Of a stretch of DNA of 64,000 nucleotides, positions 41,794-54,313 are shown piece by piece; the first letter of the stretch is position 1; each line of letters begins with the position of its first letter. This stretch comes from Trematomus loennbergii (lineage: Eukaryota; Chordata; Actinopteri; Perciformes; Nototheniidae): contig JAAOOA010000026.1 of NCBI GenBank assembly GCA_012861695.1, forward strand, positions 16,005,937 through 16,069,936, in the 5' to 3' direction. The notes below the pieces were generated by a model. It was given only the letters and a program-made list of their open reading frames with translations, was not told the origin of the DNA and searched no databases. The translations under genes and the position numbers were made by a program.

Positions 41794-42505
41794 CAGTGGC
41801 AGCGCCAGGGTATGGCTGGGGCCAGGGTATGGCTGGGGTAGGCTACAGCCATACCAAGAAATGGCTTAGCCCCACCATGAAAAATTATGTTAAAGTTACC
41901 ATGTTGAGAACACGGATTGCGAAAATATACGGGTCGTGTCCACAACACACAAACTGATCCTGCTGTAACAACAAGTGCACGTTACTGATGCAATATGGTT
42001 GAGACCATTCGGGCTTATGCTAGAAGAGGGGTGCAAGGAATAGTCTAAGTAGTGGGGGAGTTTTATACACTAAAGGTGTGGAAATGCTCTGTGTTATAAT
42101 ATCAGCGCGGCCGCAGTCAGATCAAAATGCCTCAGAATGCAATTTGAATAGACCTACAGCCAATCAGAGCAACGAAACGTTGGGTCTGCGTCATGCCTTA
42201 CTGATTGAGATCAATCGGAACCGCCATTCAGTATCCCCATTGGATATTCAACGTGTACTATCATACGTCACGTTCACAGTGATCCCTTTCTATTTACTAC
42301 AAGACAAATGTGCCGTTTTATTTCATACAGTTCCATTTTGATTGAGACAGGGAAATAATCTAAACCTCACGCGTGGCGTTTCACTGTCGAGGGGGGCGAT
42401 ATAGCGTGTATGTAATTACATTGCACATACTGACTTGAGCCCCACCACTGTATGGGTTAGCCCTACCATATATTACCCAACAAAAATACTCTGGCGCCAC
42501 CACTG
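41794..42505. mobile_element. Nested non-autonomous hAT element, 712 bp, 8-bp duplication
   Basis: The ends are CAGTGGCAGCGCCAG and CTGGCGCCACCACTG (inverted). Flanks are ATAATAAG (41786-41793) and ATAATGAG (42506-42513), 7 of 8 identical. CAGTGG ends with an 8-bp duplication are diagnostic of hAT. The interior repeats the phrase CAGGGTATGGCTGGGG twice near the left end. The 76- and 87-codon ORFs have no transposase motif. Confidence 0.8.
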
Positions 42506-42523
42506 ATAATGAGTGACCTTTAA

Positions 42524-43457
42524 AACTGTTGGAATAGCCTTAGTTAGGGAATATTATATAAGGCTACTGTTATAGTGAAGAAAACATGTATTTGTCTATC
42601 AGAGCACTCACATAAGAAAGAGTACTGACTGCTTAGGCAGACAGCAAAGAATGGCGCTGATTTATTGTTTGTTTTATGTTCCTCGACAGTGGACAGGTTT
42701 CCTGAGGGGTTTCCTGTCTGCCAACTAAGGCTAGAATAGTATCTCTGTGGATTTGAAGGTAAAACAATGTCCAGGTGTTGAATTAGGTGCCTCTGGCTAT
42801 TTTGCTCTAAAAGTTTTAGCTTTCCATGCGTCTTTAATTACAGATGTTTTTGAGCTGGATATTCGTCCTCAAGGAGATTCTGTCTTTCCTCTTCAGTCTT
42901 TCTCTCCCTTTTGTGCATTCTGTTGTTGTCTCTCTTTCTGACTTGGGTGTCTGTATTATTATTCGTGTCTGTGTGACACATAGTTGATCTTGTAACAAAC
43001 TAAAAAAAGAATTGCAACAAAAGTAGTTGTTTAGATTTACTAAAAACATCAGGGTTTGGCTTAAAATAAGTATGTTTGTTACATTATGGAAGTAATGTAG
43101 AATTGTGTTTGACCTACTATATCCATCCACCCCTACCACCTCTATTGAGGATATCACCTGACTTTAATTGCAAACATACTTTTGATACGTCAAAGATAGA
43201 CTAATCCAGGACAAAATAAGGTTCCCTAGAAATGGAATTCACGATGCATTTTTACTCCGAGTGTAATTTTTCGGACACCTAGCTGGTGTTAATGGTGTAC
43301 TGGAGCTTTTGTCTTATGTGTTGTGTAGTTACCAGGTTTCCATGGTGAAGAGGGGGTTGGGTGGCTCAGGCAATACATCTTTGACGACACTTGAAGTTCC
43401 CTGACGTCCTCCAGATCAATTTTTGGAAATAAATGTTTAGTGTATAATCTTTATTTT
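42524..43457. other. Intergenic, no feature recognised
   Basis: Nothing nameable. Confidence 0.5.
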
Positions 43458-43975
43458 CCCTACTGTAATTTGATCATGTTGGTCTGCTTGTATATATATA
43501 TAAAATCTATTGCCTTTCTGTATATCCTTTTTCCATTGCCTTGATATACATGTATGGTCTGATGGGGGTTAGCATGACATTGACTTAGATCAAGGATTGA
43601 TGACTGACTTTCTGGGTTAGAGTTCTGCAGATGTATTGGACACTAGGTATAAAGAGTAGTAGAGCTGTTGACTGAGTTGGATAAGGTGGTGCCCTTGTAC
43701 CAAAGGTCTTTCACTACCTCCCCATGAATTTGTCATCTATCCCTAGGGAGGCTGAGGACTTGTACACAAACTTCCATTATGAAGCAGTTTCTTTGAGTTG
43801 TGGTCACAAGGTCATAGGCGCCTGTCGTGTTGAGAACCCATTGGTGGATATCGGTGAGGATGGAGGCCTTTCAGGCTTGGTTGGCTCCGGGGTCCTTTGA
43901 GGAAGTAGAGGGCTAACAGGAAGCCAGAAAGGTGACAGCCTCGGGGGTCACTGAAGCAAAACCAGAGATGTGTGC
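43458..43975 (+). mobile_element. LINE fragment, second copy, extending further 3'
   Basis: It matches 38611-39044 from CCCTACTGTAATTT to GGCCTTTCAGGCTTGGTTGG. It then continues with CCAGAAAGGTGACAGCCTCG and GGGGTCACTGAAGCAAAACC, the next part of the same LINE. It lacks the short GGAATCCGAATGGGCC block present in the first copy. Broken frames; clade as above. Confidence 0.65.
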
Positions 43976-45900
<1,925 letters not shown>

Positions 45901-46270
45901 TTAAAGGTGGGGTAGGTAAGTTTGAGAAACCGGCTCGAGATACACTTTTTGTTATATTCCATGGAATGCTCTTAACATCCCGATAGCAATGAATATTTTA
46001 AGTGCTTTGACAAAAAATCCATTAAAAAATGTCATCTGTGGAAGCCGTAGTACTGTAAAAAGCTAAAGGCTAAAATAACTGGATGGCCTACCTGCCTGTC
46101 AGCCTTCCATCTGTGCACAAACTTATCTCGTGCCCTCATTGGTTATGTGCGCGTTCGTGTGTGTTGGAGGAGGGGCTCTGTAAGGAAGTGGCAGATTTGT
46201 TCCGGCTGTGTATTTTCAAATTCTAGCGCACTCGAGCTGGTTTCTCCAAAATTACCTACCCCACCTTTAA
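45901..46270 (+). mobile_element. TTAA-flanked MITE, family A, copy 4 (intermediate ends)
   Basis: TTAA lies at 45901-45904 and 46267-46270. The left end carries the extended GTTTGAGAAACCGGCTCGAG block; the right end keeps the older CTCGAGCTGGTTTCTCCAAA form. The central palindrome is reduced to GGCTAAAATAACTGG. Confidence 0.85.
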
Positions 46271-48135
46271 AGCAGCAGGAACACTTTGAATGTTCCTTTA
46301 CCGTTTGATAGAGACAGATAGCCGTTTCCCCTGTTTTAGTCTTTATGCTAAGCTAAGCTAACTGTCTACTTGTCTCCACTTTCTAGACATGAGAGTGGTA
46401 TCAATCTGCTTGTCTTACCCTGGGAAAGAAAACCGTAATGTACATGTATAGCTAGCCCCTGTTGAGAAGATGGTTTCAGTATGAACATGTAGCTAATGTT
46501 CCAGGTGAAAAAATATATATATATAAAGAAAGTGGTAGACACAGAAAATGCAAGTTTCCCCTAGGTTCCCTCCAGTGTTAAAAAAAATGCATCAATAAGT
46601 GCAGGTGAAATATTAGCAATACATTCATTGAGAATGTAAATTCAATGTTCAACATGTTCACAGTGGTTTACATGAAGCTACTGATTTTTGGGTAACACCC
46701 AGTGATGTTTTAGAAAATCACTATGAATTCTCTCCACGAACAATATTCATTATCATCCGAAGGGGAAAATACTTTTTGTTTTAAATCCTGTAACGATCTG
46801 GGCAACATTAAGGATGCTCCCATTAGAGTTGTTGCTACTACAGTATAGCTGAAGGCGATGAGGTGTAACTCAACAGAAACCTTTGCCTTTCTTAATATAA
46901 TCTCTCTCCACTCATTTGTGCCGTCAAAGAAAGCACAGAGGACATTTTACAGATTTATGAGAGACAACAACTTCTTAAGGAAGCTGCGTAAAGATTTAAA
47001 GAGGGTTATGCTTTACTAAATCTAAGAAGTGACATTTTGAAGGTCTGACCCTCCTGAAGGGTACATTTATTTTTCCAAAGGCGTCAACACTTTTTTGCAG
47101 TCTCTGTGCTCTCTCTCTATCTCCAGTGCTGGTATGTTTCCTGAATGCTGTCCTTTAAAGTTTTTTCAACAAATAATTTCCTGTTAAAGTGGAATGACTA
47201 CTTCAAATCAAAAACATTTGTATTCCCCAAGACACTCAAAAAAGCCAACAAAAAACTATATTAAGTGAAAACTACATAGAACGAAATAAAGTCAAAGATC
47301 ACATTGCTTTTTTCATAGAATTGAGGCAAAGAGCATTCCAAAAAAAGGTAATAACCAAATTGCCAAAGAATAAAAGGTTGTCAGAAGAACATTGGTCTGC
47401 ATTAGTGTACTGTAATGATATAAGTGAGTTACCACTACACAAGAAAAGCCTTAATAATACAATAAATTGAAGCCCCAATGGCATCTTTGCTTGGGACTAC
47501 AACAATTTAAATCTTGTAGTGGAGTGGCAAGATTTTGAACACTCAAAAGCACAACTTGGAGCATGGGGGTGGGGGGTTATTTCCATCTCTTATGCCAAGC
47601 TCTACATCTGTGGTATGTCCGGCATAACTTTGGTAAAAGTATGGAGGACCACTCTCGAGTAGCTCAGGGGCAGGTTTCTGAAACTCCAAATCCGGGACTT
47701 ATAAACCTCCAGAAGCACTCTAAAACCTGCTAAAATCTGAAAAAAAGATGAGAGGATCTGATCTGAAATTGTTTAAAGGAAATTGTCGATGTGTTTGATA
47801 CCATCAAACTACTGAATCTACAAAGCAGGCTTTCAAAGCTTGATGACTGATACAGTTGACTGAAAATAGCAAAAAATGTTATGTAATGCTCTATTCCCAT
47901 GAGCAGCCTAAAAACAAACACTTACATCCATTGGACACAAACACACAAACAATAACAGTTATAAAATGGACTTGATATGATGATGATGGGATGGAGAATA
48001 TGTATTAAACAATCCAAATGTCTAAATCAGGAGCCGAGTAAATGTCCGGTAACTGATCCTAGTGTCAGAAAAAATAACATTAATGATAGAGTTGAATCAA
48101 ATGCAGTTGGTTGTTTAAAGCTTTAAAACACCATG
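46271..48135. other. Intergenic, no feature recognised
   Basis: AT-rich; no gene or named repeat. Confidence 0.5.
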
Positions 48136-48346
48136 TGTCAGGATCTCGACACAAACTGATGAACCCAATGAACGACCCAGAGACAAAGTCTTGAATGTAA
48201 AAAAAGTAATTTTAATTTCACAGATCAGGTATCCCTCTTAAGAGTAGGTACTGAAATAACAAAAGGCACTCACAAGGAGGAAAAACTAGGCATACGAAAG
48301 AGAACTTAAGAAACACTTAAGCCTAAAAATTAACAAAAGAAACAAC

Positions 48347-48859
48347 TGTCACAGTTCTGCTCCATCATTCACCAGTAGTTTTCCATTCACCTGTCTCACC
48401 TGTTAACCACACCCACGTTTTTGCTCACTCTCTTTCTCTTCTGCACCCATTAGCTTACTGCCAGTATTTAAACCCTCACCAGACACACACCATTGCCAGA
48501 TCGTACTTTGCCTTCATGCTAGTCTTGTTACCAGATTGCCCACCCGGTTCCGACCCTGCCTGTCCCTGACCTGCCTGCTCTGCCTGTTCCCTGATCCTGC
48601 CTGTCCTTGGACTATCCTGCCTTGCGTGCTGTCTGACCCTGCCTGTCCCTACGTTGACCGCCTCGCCTGCTCCCTAACCCTCTGCCCGGCCCTGACTCAC
48701 CTTCTGCCCGCTGTCCTCTGGTTCGTCGGCCTGCACATCATCCGGCTGATACTGTTCTGCTGGTATTCCTCCGCTCTGGTAGTATTACCAATAAAGTACA
48801 TTACCAATACTCCTGGGTTTCTCGAGTGCTGCATTTGGGTCCTTCGTAAGATTGTGACA
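48347..48859 (+). mobile_element. Solo LTR, plus strand, nested
   Basis: Termini TGTCACAGTTC and AGATTGTGACA. It has a TATA-like GTATTTAAACCC at about 48466 and AATAAA at about 48791, followed by the phrase CGAGTGCTGCATTTGGGTCC that I recognise from teleost LTR elements. The flanking 5-mers ACAAC and AAAAC match at 4 of 5. The proline- and leucine-rich 110-codon ORF inside comes from CCTG repeats and is not a gene. Confidence 0.6.
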
Positions 48860-49063
48860 AAAACCTGACATGAGTGAAAGCGGTCCTTTCTGAGTTGGGG
48901 CTTGGCACGACCATTCGGAGAAACAAACAAGACGAACTGACACAGGACAGGGGAGAGACAGGACTATTTAAACATGAGGTGAGTGGGAACAGGTGGAAAC
49001 AATCAGGGGCGGGGCAGACACTGATCATGGCGGGAAAAACACACAAGGGGAGGAAGACACTAG

Positions 49064-50108
49064 GGTTGCGGTCGAAATGTCCATTTAGCTTAGGAACCTT
49101 CCTAACGGAGTGAAATGACCCGGAAGTCCCTCAGTGGCAGCCATGATAATGCCGTTCGAATTCTCTAAATGAAAGGAAAGGAGGTTTCAAACTTCCTTTA
49201 TAACCTCCTTTAGCTTAGGAACCACTGGACCTCCCTAACCTAAAGGAGAGGAGAATATGCTGCCCCACAATGCCTTGCGGCCACGGCATTTGCCGTCACA
49301 CAACAGTCGGCCGTTCACGGAAACAACCGATTATGAACGAGAAATGATATCATGAAAGTTACGGTGCTTATTAAGCATTTTAAAACGTATGTGTTAAGTT
49401 GCCAAAGTGCTTTGTTTTGAACGTTCATCAGTATTATAATCAAAAAGAGAAATATGAACGTTAGTTTTTACTGAAATGATCAAATAAAGTCAACATTTCA
49501 CAGTCTTTACTGAGCTGTGTGGGGTTTGTTCAACTTTTAAAATATGTTTGAATGGTGATATACACAGTGATAGATGTTATGGACTAACGTTTATAATAAA
49601 TACATTTGTATTGATTTTAAGATCTTTTCATACAAACATACGTATTGGGATCATTTGTATTAATGTGGACCGGAGGGAGAGGGTGACGAGCATAAGTTTC
49701 ACTTTCCTTTTTTATTTCAATTCCAACTTTGGTCATGAAGATATGTTTCACGTTCATAAAGCATAAAACAACAGCATCAGAGCACGGTGCAGAGTCTCTA
49801 GATGAGTTTACAGTAGTCCCTCGTTCTTATTAAACATCCATGTTGTAGTCCGCTGTATAGAAAACTGTAGTCTCCATAGTTTCCCCACAGCAGCAGACGC
49901 ACATTTATGACCTCCGCTGGCGCATCATAAACACGTCGGATAGTGAAAGTGCCGTCGGATTCTCTAAAGTACCGCAGTCTCTTCTCCTAAGTCCTTTTGA
50001 ATTCTCCTATCCACTATCCCTTAACCCCGTGACGTTTCACTCAGAGGTCAAGGAATAGACGATAGGGTTAGAACTTAGGAGCTGATTTTTGACTATTCGA
50101 CCGCAACC
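49064..50108. mobile_element. Nested TIR element with GGTTGCGGTCGAA ends, 1.05 kb
   Basis: GGTTGCGGTCGAA (49064-49076) has its exact inverse at 50096-50108. Subterminal sequences (TTAGCTTAGGAACC on the left, TAGAACTTAGGAGC on the right) are loosely inverted. AGGG occurs at both borders, but no clean target duplication is visible. No transposase. Possibly hAT; not established. Confidence 0.65.
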
Positions 50109-50227
50109 AGGGCCTGAAATGAAAGACAAGAGATAAGTACAAAATAAAACAGGAAATGGAAAACGAGACATGACAATAAACACAGAGACTGACTAGAGAT
50201 GAAGAACCTAAATAAACAGACATGACA

Positions 50228-53200
50228 CATTTGACACAACACCATGGTCAATAACATGATGGATAAAAGGAAAGACCTGGAACAGAGCTGTGTGCTTTCA
50301 AGCTGCACAGAAACGCTGTGCTCTGTTTACTTGCACTCTGATGATTCCATTCATGTTCATTTAAGGGACAAATCAAAAGAGGAAATGGAATATTTTAGAA
50401 GGTTTAAAGCAGGGCACTTTTATCTGAACTGTGCTCATATGATAAGTGATCAGGGAAAAGGTTAAGACAGGTTATTTGTGTGTGTATGGGTTGAATCTCG
50501 AACACCAGACTCACATCTGTTCCACAATAGTAACAATAATAGAACCCACTGTTGGTTTATATATATATATAAATATGTGTCACTGTCAATGAGTAATCAG
50601 GGACAAGGTTGACACATTCTAGTTCTCTTAATTTGTGAGCCAAGAGGTTGTGTCATGCAAATTTGAACTCATAATTAACACATTTTGAGTCACTGGCCTT
50701 CTTTCAGTAGCAATCATCTGATCTTCAGGTGGCAGCAGGTTACAGCAGGTTTAATATGCATGAGTTCAAGATTTCACTACAATATTTCCAAGAACTAAGA
50801 AGAGATAAACAAAAATAACATGACTGTATCTCACACATCCGAAAAAGAAAGGACAGCAACTAATTGGCATAGTGTGGGCTGACTAATTGTATCTTTTTAA
50901 GAAATACCCAGGGGTGCTGCCTGTGATTAATTAATTCAATAATTAGAAAAGGACATCATCAGTGTTTTTATGAACATAGTTCTTGATGGTTTATATCTGA
51001 TACATTCTAGTGCCTACACAAAGCTGCTCAAAGTAATACACATTTTATGACATCAAGGGAGAATCAGAGAAAAGCCTTTGAGCACCCTTCCCTTCTTCTT
51101 GTTATATTTAAGAACAGTACACTACCTGTCACTCCTTTCACTCTCACAGTTTTCGACAAAGACACATACAGTAAAGCTGGCAGTCAATGTAATACAGTCA
51201 AAACTCCCTGCTGCCTTTCCTCTTCTCAGCATTTGCTAAACTGCCAGAGGACACATCAAGAGTTTAACACAGCCTGCAAAACTGTCTATGCCAAACCATT
51301 TGGCATTGTAAACTCTTCTACGTAAGTAATGGGCAATGCCTTATGGGCAAAAAAACAATCTCTATCTCGTACGTTTCTCTCCACTCCATTTATTATGTCA
51401 CTCTCTTTTCCCAATGTGTCACGTCGTCTCTCCTCCACCCCACAAAAGAGAAAGGAGGAAATCAAACTATTTGGAGGGTTACAAATGTAATATTTGACCA
51501 AATCTGTACCTCCAGAACTTTATGCCAAGCTTAGAAAGAGACAATGCACTTAATAGAATTGCAGGTCTTTCAACATGGCACTGTGCAAACCTGGGCTCTG
51601 CAAAAAGCTGCAGGCTGGTAATTAAAGTGGGTATCTAAAGAGCTATTAACCTCACCGTTTTTACTGTTACTTGCTAATATTAGAGCCTTTAATTGGTCTC
51701 CTTTGGGTGTTTCCATGGCCTAGTTCTGTCTGTTCCATAGAAAGAGAGGAAGCATTTTGTAGATAGCCATGAAGAGAGCTACCATGTTAAATTATAAGCA
51801 AGCCTTTTAGGGGAGGGGAGCATGGATTTAGTCTTAGGATGGGGATAATAATAGACTCACAGGGCTTTGTTTTTCTTTCGATTTATTTTGTACTGTACCT
51901 TGAAGATTCTTTTAAGTGGTAAATCTTGTATCAAAGTCACAGAGAGAAATCCATAAGAATATTTTTTTGATAATCTAGAGACGCCAGTACTTTTCAGGCC
52001 AGCAGCAATCCTTTGGTTGTTGAATAGACTGTAACCTTGTAGTATCAGGTGTCTCACATAGAGAGATTGCAAATGGGCTAGGATTGATCCTTTCTTTGAA
52101 CTGCTCCACTTGCTAAACACTAGTTTCTGATGTGTTTTATTGTCTAGCAGGCCAGACACAGCAGGCCTTCAAAGGAAGACGGTGCATCTGACAAATACAA
52201 ATGATGAGAATGACACGGGCGATGGAATAGCAGGAGTGTGTGAAGAGCCGATGTAAGGAGAATAGAGAAAAGAAGAAGGAGGGCAGGGTGACTAGACCGT
52301 TGCTTCCATGATGCATTGCTTTGCCGCATCCCCTATGGTGCAGCTGTTTGTTATCTGTCAGAGTCCAGCACTGTCCAACTGAAGGAAAGCAAGCAATGCT
52401 AAGCCTCCCTGTGCTGACACTTATTAGCATTGAGCAATGGAAGCTGAATAGACCGCACAGCAGGTACATTTCGAAGTGATACAAATAAGCATTTAGGAGA
52501 AAGAGGGAAATGTTATCGGCTGAAATGAAGAAAAGTAGTACTAAAGAATGCTGCTTTAAGGATAACTGTGAAAAGGGAAAGAGAAAGGTTGGGGTAACTC
52601 GCACAAACAGAAAAGCAGCGGGTGATTTAACACACTTTATGCCAAGTAGGACCACCTTCGCTCATATTTATTAAATGTCCTAGTTTGTAAAATGCATACA
52701 ACTCGTTTTTAAAAGTTCATTAAAAGTTACAGTACATTTCTGTAATGAAAAAGAAAGGGCAATCGGTCTGAAAATAATGTGTTTGTTACCATGGCTATAG
52801 AAAGACTTTTTATTTATTTATTTATGGAAATCACAATCACAGACCATCCGGGCACAAGAACCATTGGAACTACAATAGCCTTTGATTAGCAAGGCCAAAT
52901 GCGAGATTCATTTATACAGAGTGTGGATCTATACAACCTCTTGACCTGGCTTATTTAAGTATCCCATCCATGCCGCTGTTCATCTGACTCAAGGGAAGAG
53001 AGGGAAAGGAGATGGCATATGTTAAACTTCGGACATTCATCTTTTTTACAGCGGCAGAGAGTTCATGAAGCAGCCCTTTCTCAGCCAGGACGTCAGATTT
53101 GATTACACAGCACTTTAACAGGGCTGCAGGCACAGATTTAATCAAGCATGTAATCATACTATAGCTCCTAACAACAAATGGAAATGCGTTCTGTGATCAA

Positions 53201-53777
53201 TATGTATGTCATGAAATACGAATAATATAGCGCACTCTGCAACATTAGTTCCTATGACCACCCTCTTATACAGTAGGCCTCTTATGACTTGTCTATAGTG
53301 GCCCTGAAGTGCAAAACACAACGGCAAACAGGGAGCACAATGGAAAAGTTAAAACACAACAGCATGGTGTGAGAATTAAACCGTTACCGTTACAATTGAA
53401 TGCATCAACAAAAAGGAAGTACTGTAGTTGCCTTTTATCTGGTTTTGTGGCAAGTCCTGATCAACTGTCTTGTGAGTGTAGAAATCGCCAATATTATAAT
53501 ATGCATTTTCTTTTTTTAAATAGGTCTGCGCAAGTTGTACATTTCATACAAAGATATATAAATCTACTTCATAAACAAAGTTCATTCAGACGTTAAGCTG
53601 GACAACAAAAAACTGTCACACACCTAGCGTCATTTAGTTTGCTGCTAGCTAGCTTAATGCACAATGTAGTACAGTAGCTGTGTTAGAAAAATAAAAACAA
53701 ATGTTCCAGCAGTGACATTTGGGCAGATATGCAAGGGGAATATTCACTTCATTTTTATGACTGAATACACCTAAAGC
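50228..53777. other. Intergenic, no gene; possible conserved block near 52.85-53.15 kb
   Basis: The 172-codon minus ORF (52137-52655) has no motif. 52830-53160 contains no repeat and looks like conserved non-coding DNA by composition only. Confidence 0.4.
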
Positions 53778-54313
53778 TTAATCTATTGATTCGTGTTCAC
53801 CAACACGATTTTCACCTTTTTTTCGTGTCACACAGAACGATTTTAAATGCAATGTATTTCTATTGGTAGTATGTTTCGTGCCTGCAACACGTCTTTTTGT
53901 CCGGTCGGGTCTTGGAAGACCAGAAGCTGTGTGGTTCATAAAAACATGTTCTTTCTCAATATCTTACCCTAAGCCTAACCCTATCCCTTTTATTTGAAAT
54001 TGTATAATGTCTGAGTTTTTTTGCCGTCAGTGAGGAAAAGAAATGGGGCTCAGAGCCTCAGAATACTGAAATCTGTATTTTATGTCATCTTTTTTTCCTT
54101 CTAATTTGTTATTATTTGGTGCAGGCACGAAACATACTACCAATATAAATACATTGCTTCTAAAATCGTTCTGTGTCAGAATACTTAAATCTGTATTTTT
54201 TTAAATGTCTTTTTCCTTCTAATTTGTTATTATTTACATTGCTTTTAAAATCGTTCTGTGTGACACGAAAAAAATGGCGAAATCGTGTTGGTGAACACGA
54301 ATCAATAGATTAA
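53778..54313. mobile_element. TTAA-flanked foldback MITE, family E
   Basis: TTAA lies at 53778-53781 and 54310-54313. The inverted repeats begin TTAATCTATTGATTCGTGTT and are nearly identical over about 80 bp, through CGTGTCACACAGAACGATTT. The homology then continues to the TAGTATGTTTCGTGCCTGC block, but on the right arm it is interrupted by a tandem duplication of about 75 bp carrying TTCCTTCTAATTTGTTATTA twice. Non-coding. Confidence 0.8.

Larger units (their letters stand above)
40365..42523 (+). mobile_element. TTAA-flanked MITE, family C, composite with two nested elements
   Basis: TTAA lies at 40365-40368 and 42520-42523, with ends TTAAAGGTCACCTATTATGC and GTGACCTTTAA. It shares GTGATCTGTTTGGTATTT with the family C copy at 101-594. 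Interrupted by a TIR element at about 40718-41640 and by a hAT element at 41794-42505. Confidence 0.8.
48136..50227 (-). mobile_element. Probable solo LTR, minus strand, split by two insertions
   Basis: On the minus strand it starts TGTCATGTCTGTTTATTTAG and ends TTGTGTCGAGATCCTGACA, giving TGTCA...TGACA termini. Inside it has a TATA-like ATGTTTAAATAGTCCTGTC. With the insertions at 48347-48859 and 49064-50108 removed, about 0.53 kb remains. The flanking 5-mers CCATG and CATTT match poorly, so the limits are tentative. No gag or pol sequence was seen. Confidence 0.5.

Noticed and set aside
48536..48868. 110-codon proline/leucine-rich ORF
   Set aside because: It falls inside a solo LTR rich in CCTGCCTGT repeats and contains no retroviral domain.
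52137..52655. 172-codon minus-strand ORF
   Set aside because: No motif, no codon signal visible, and no gene context.
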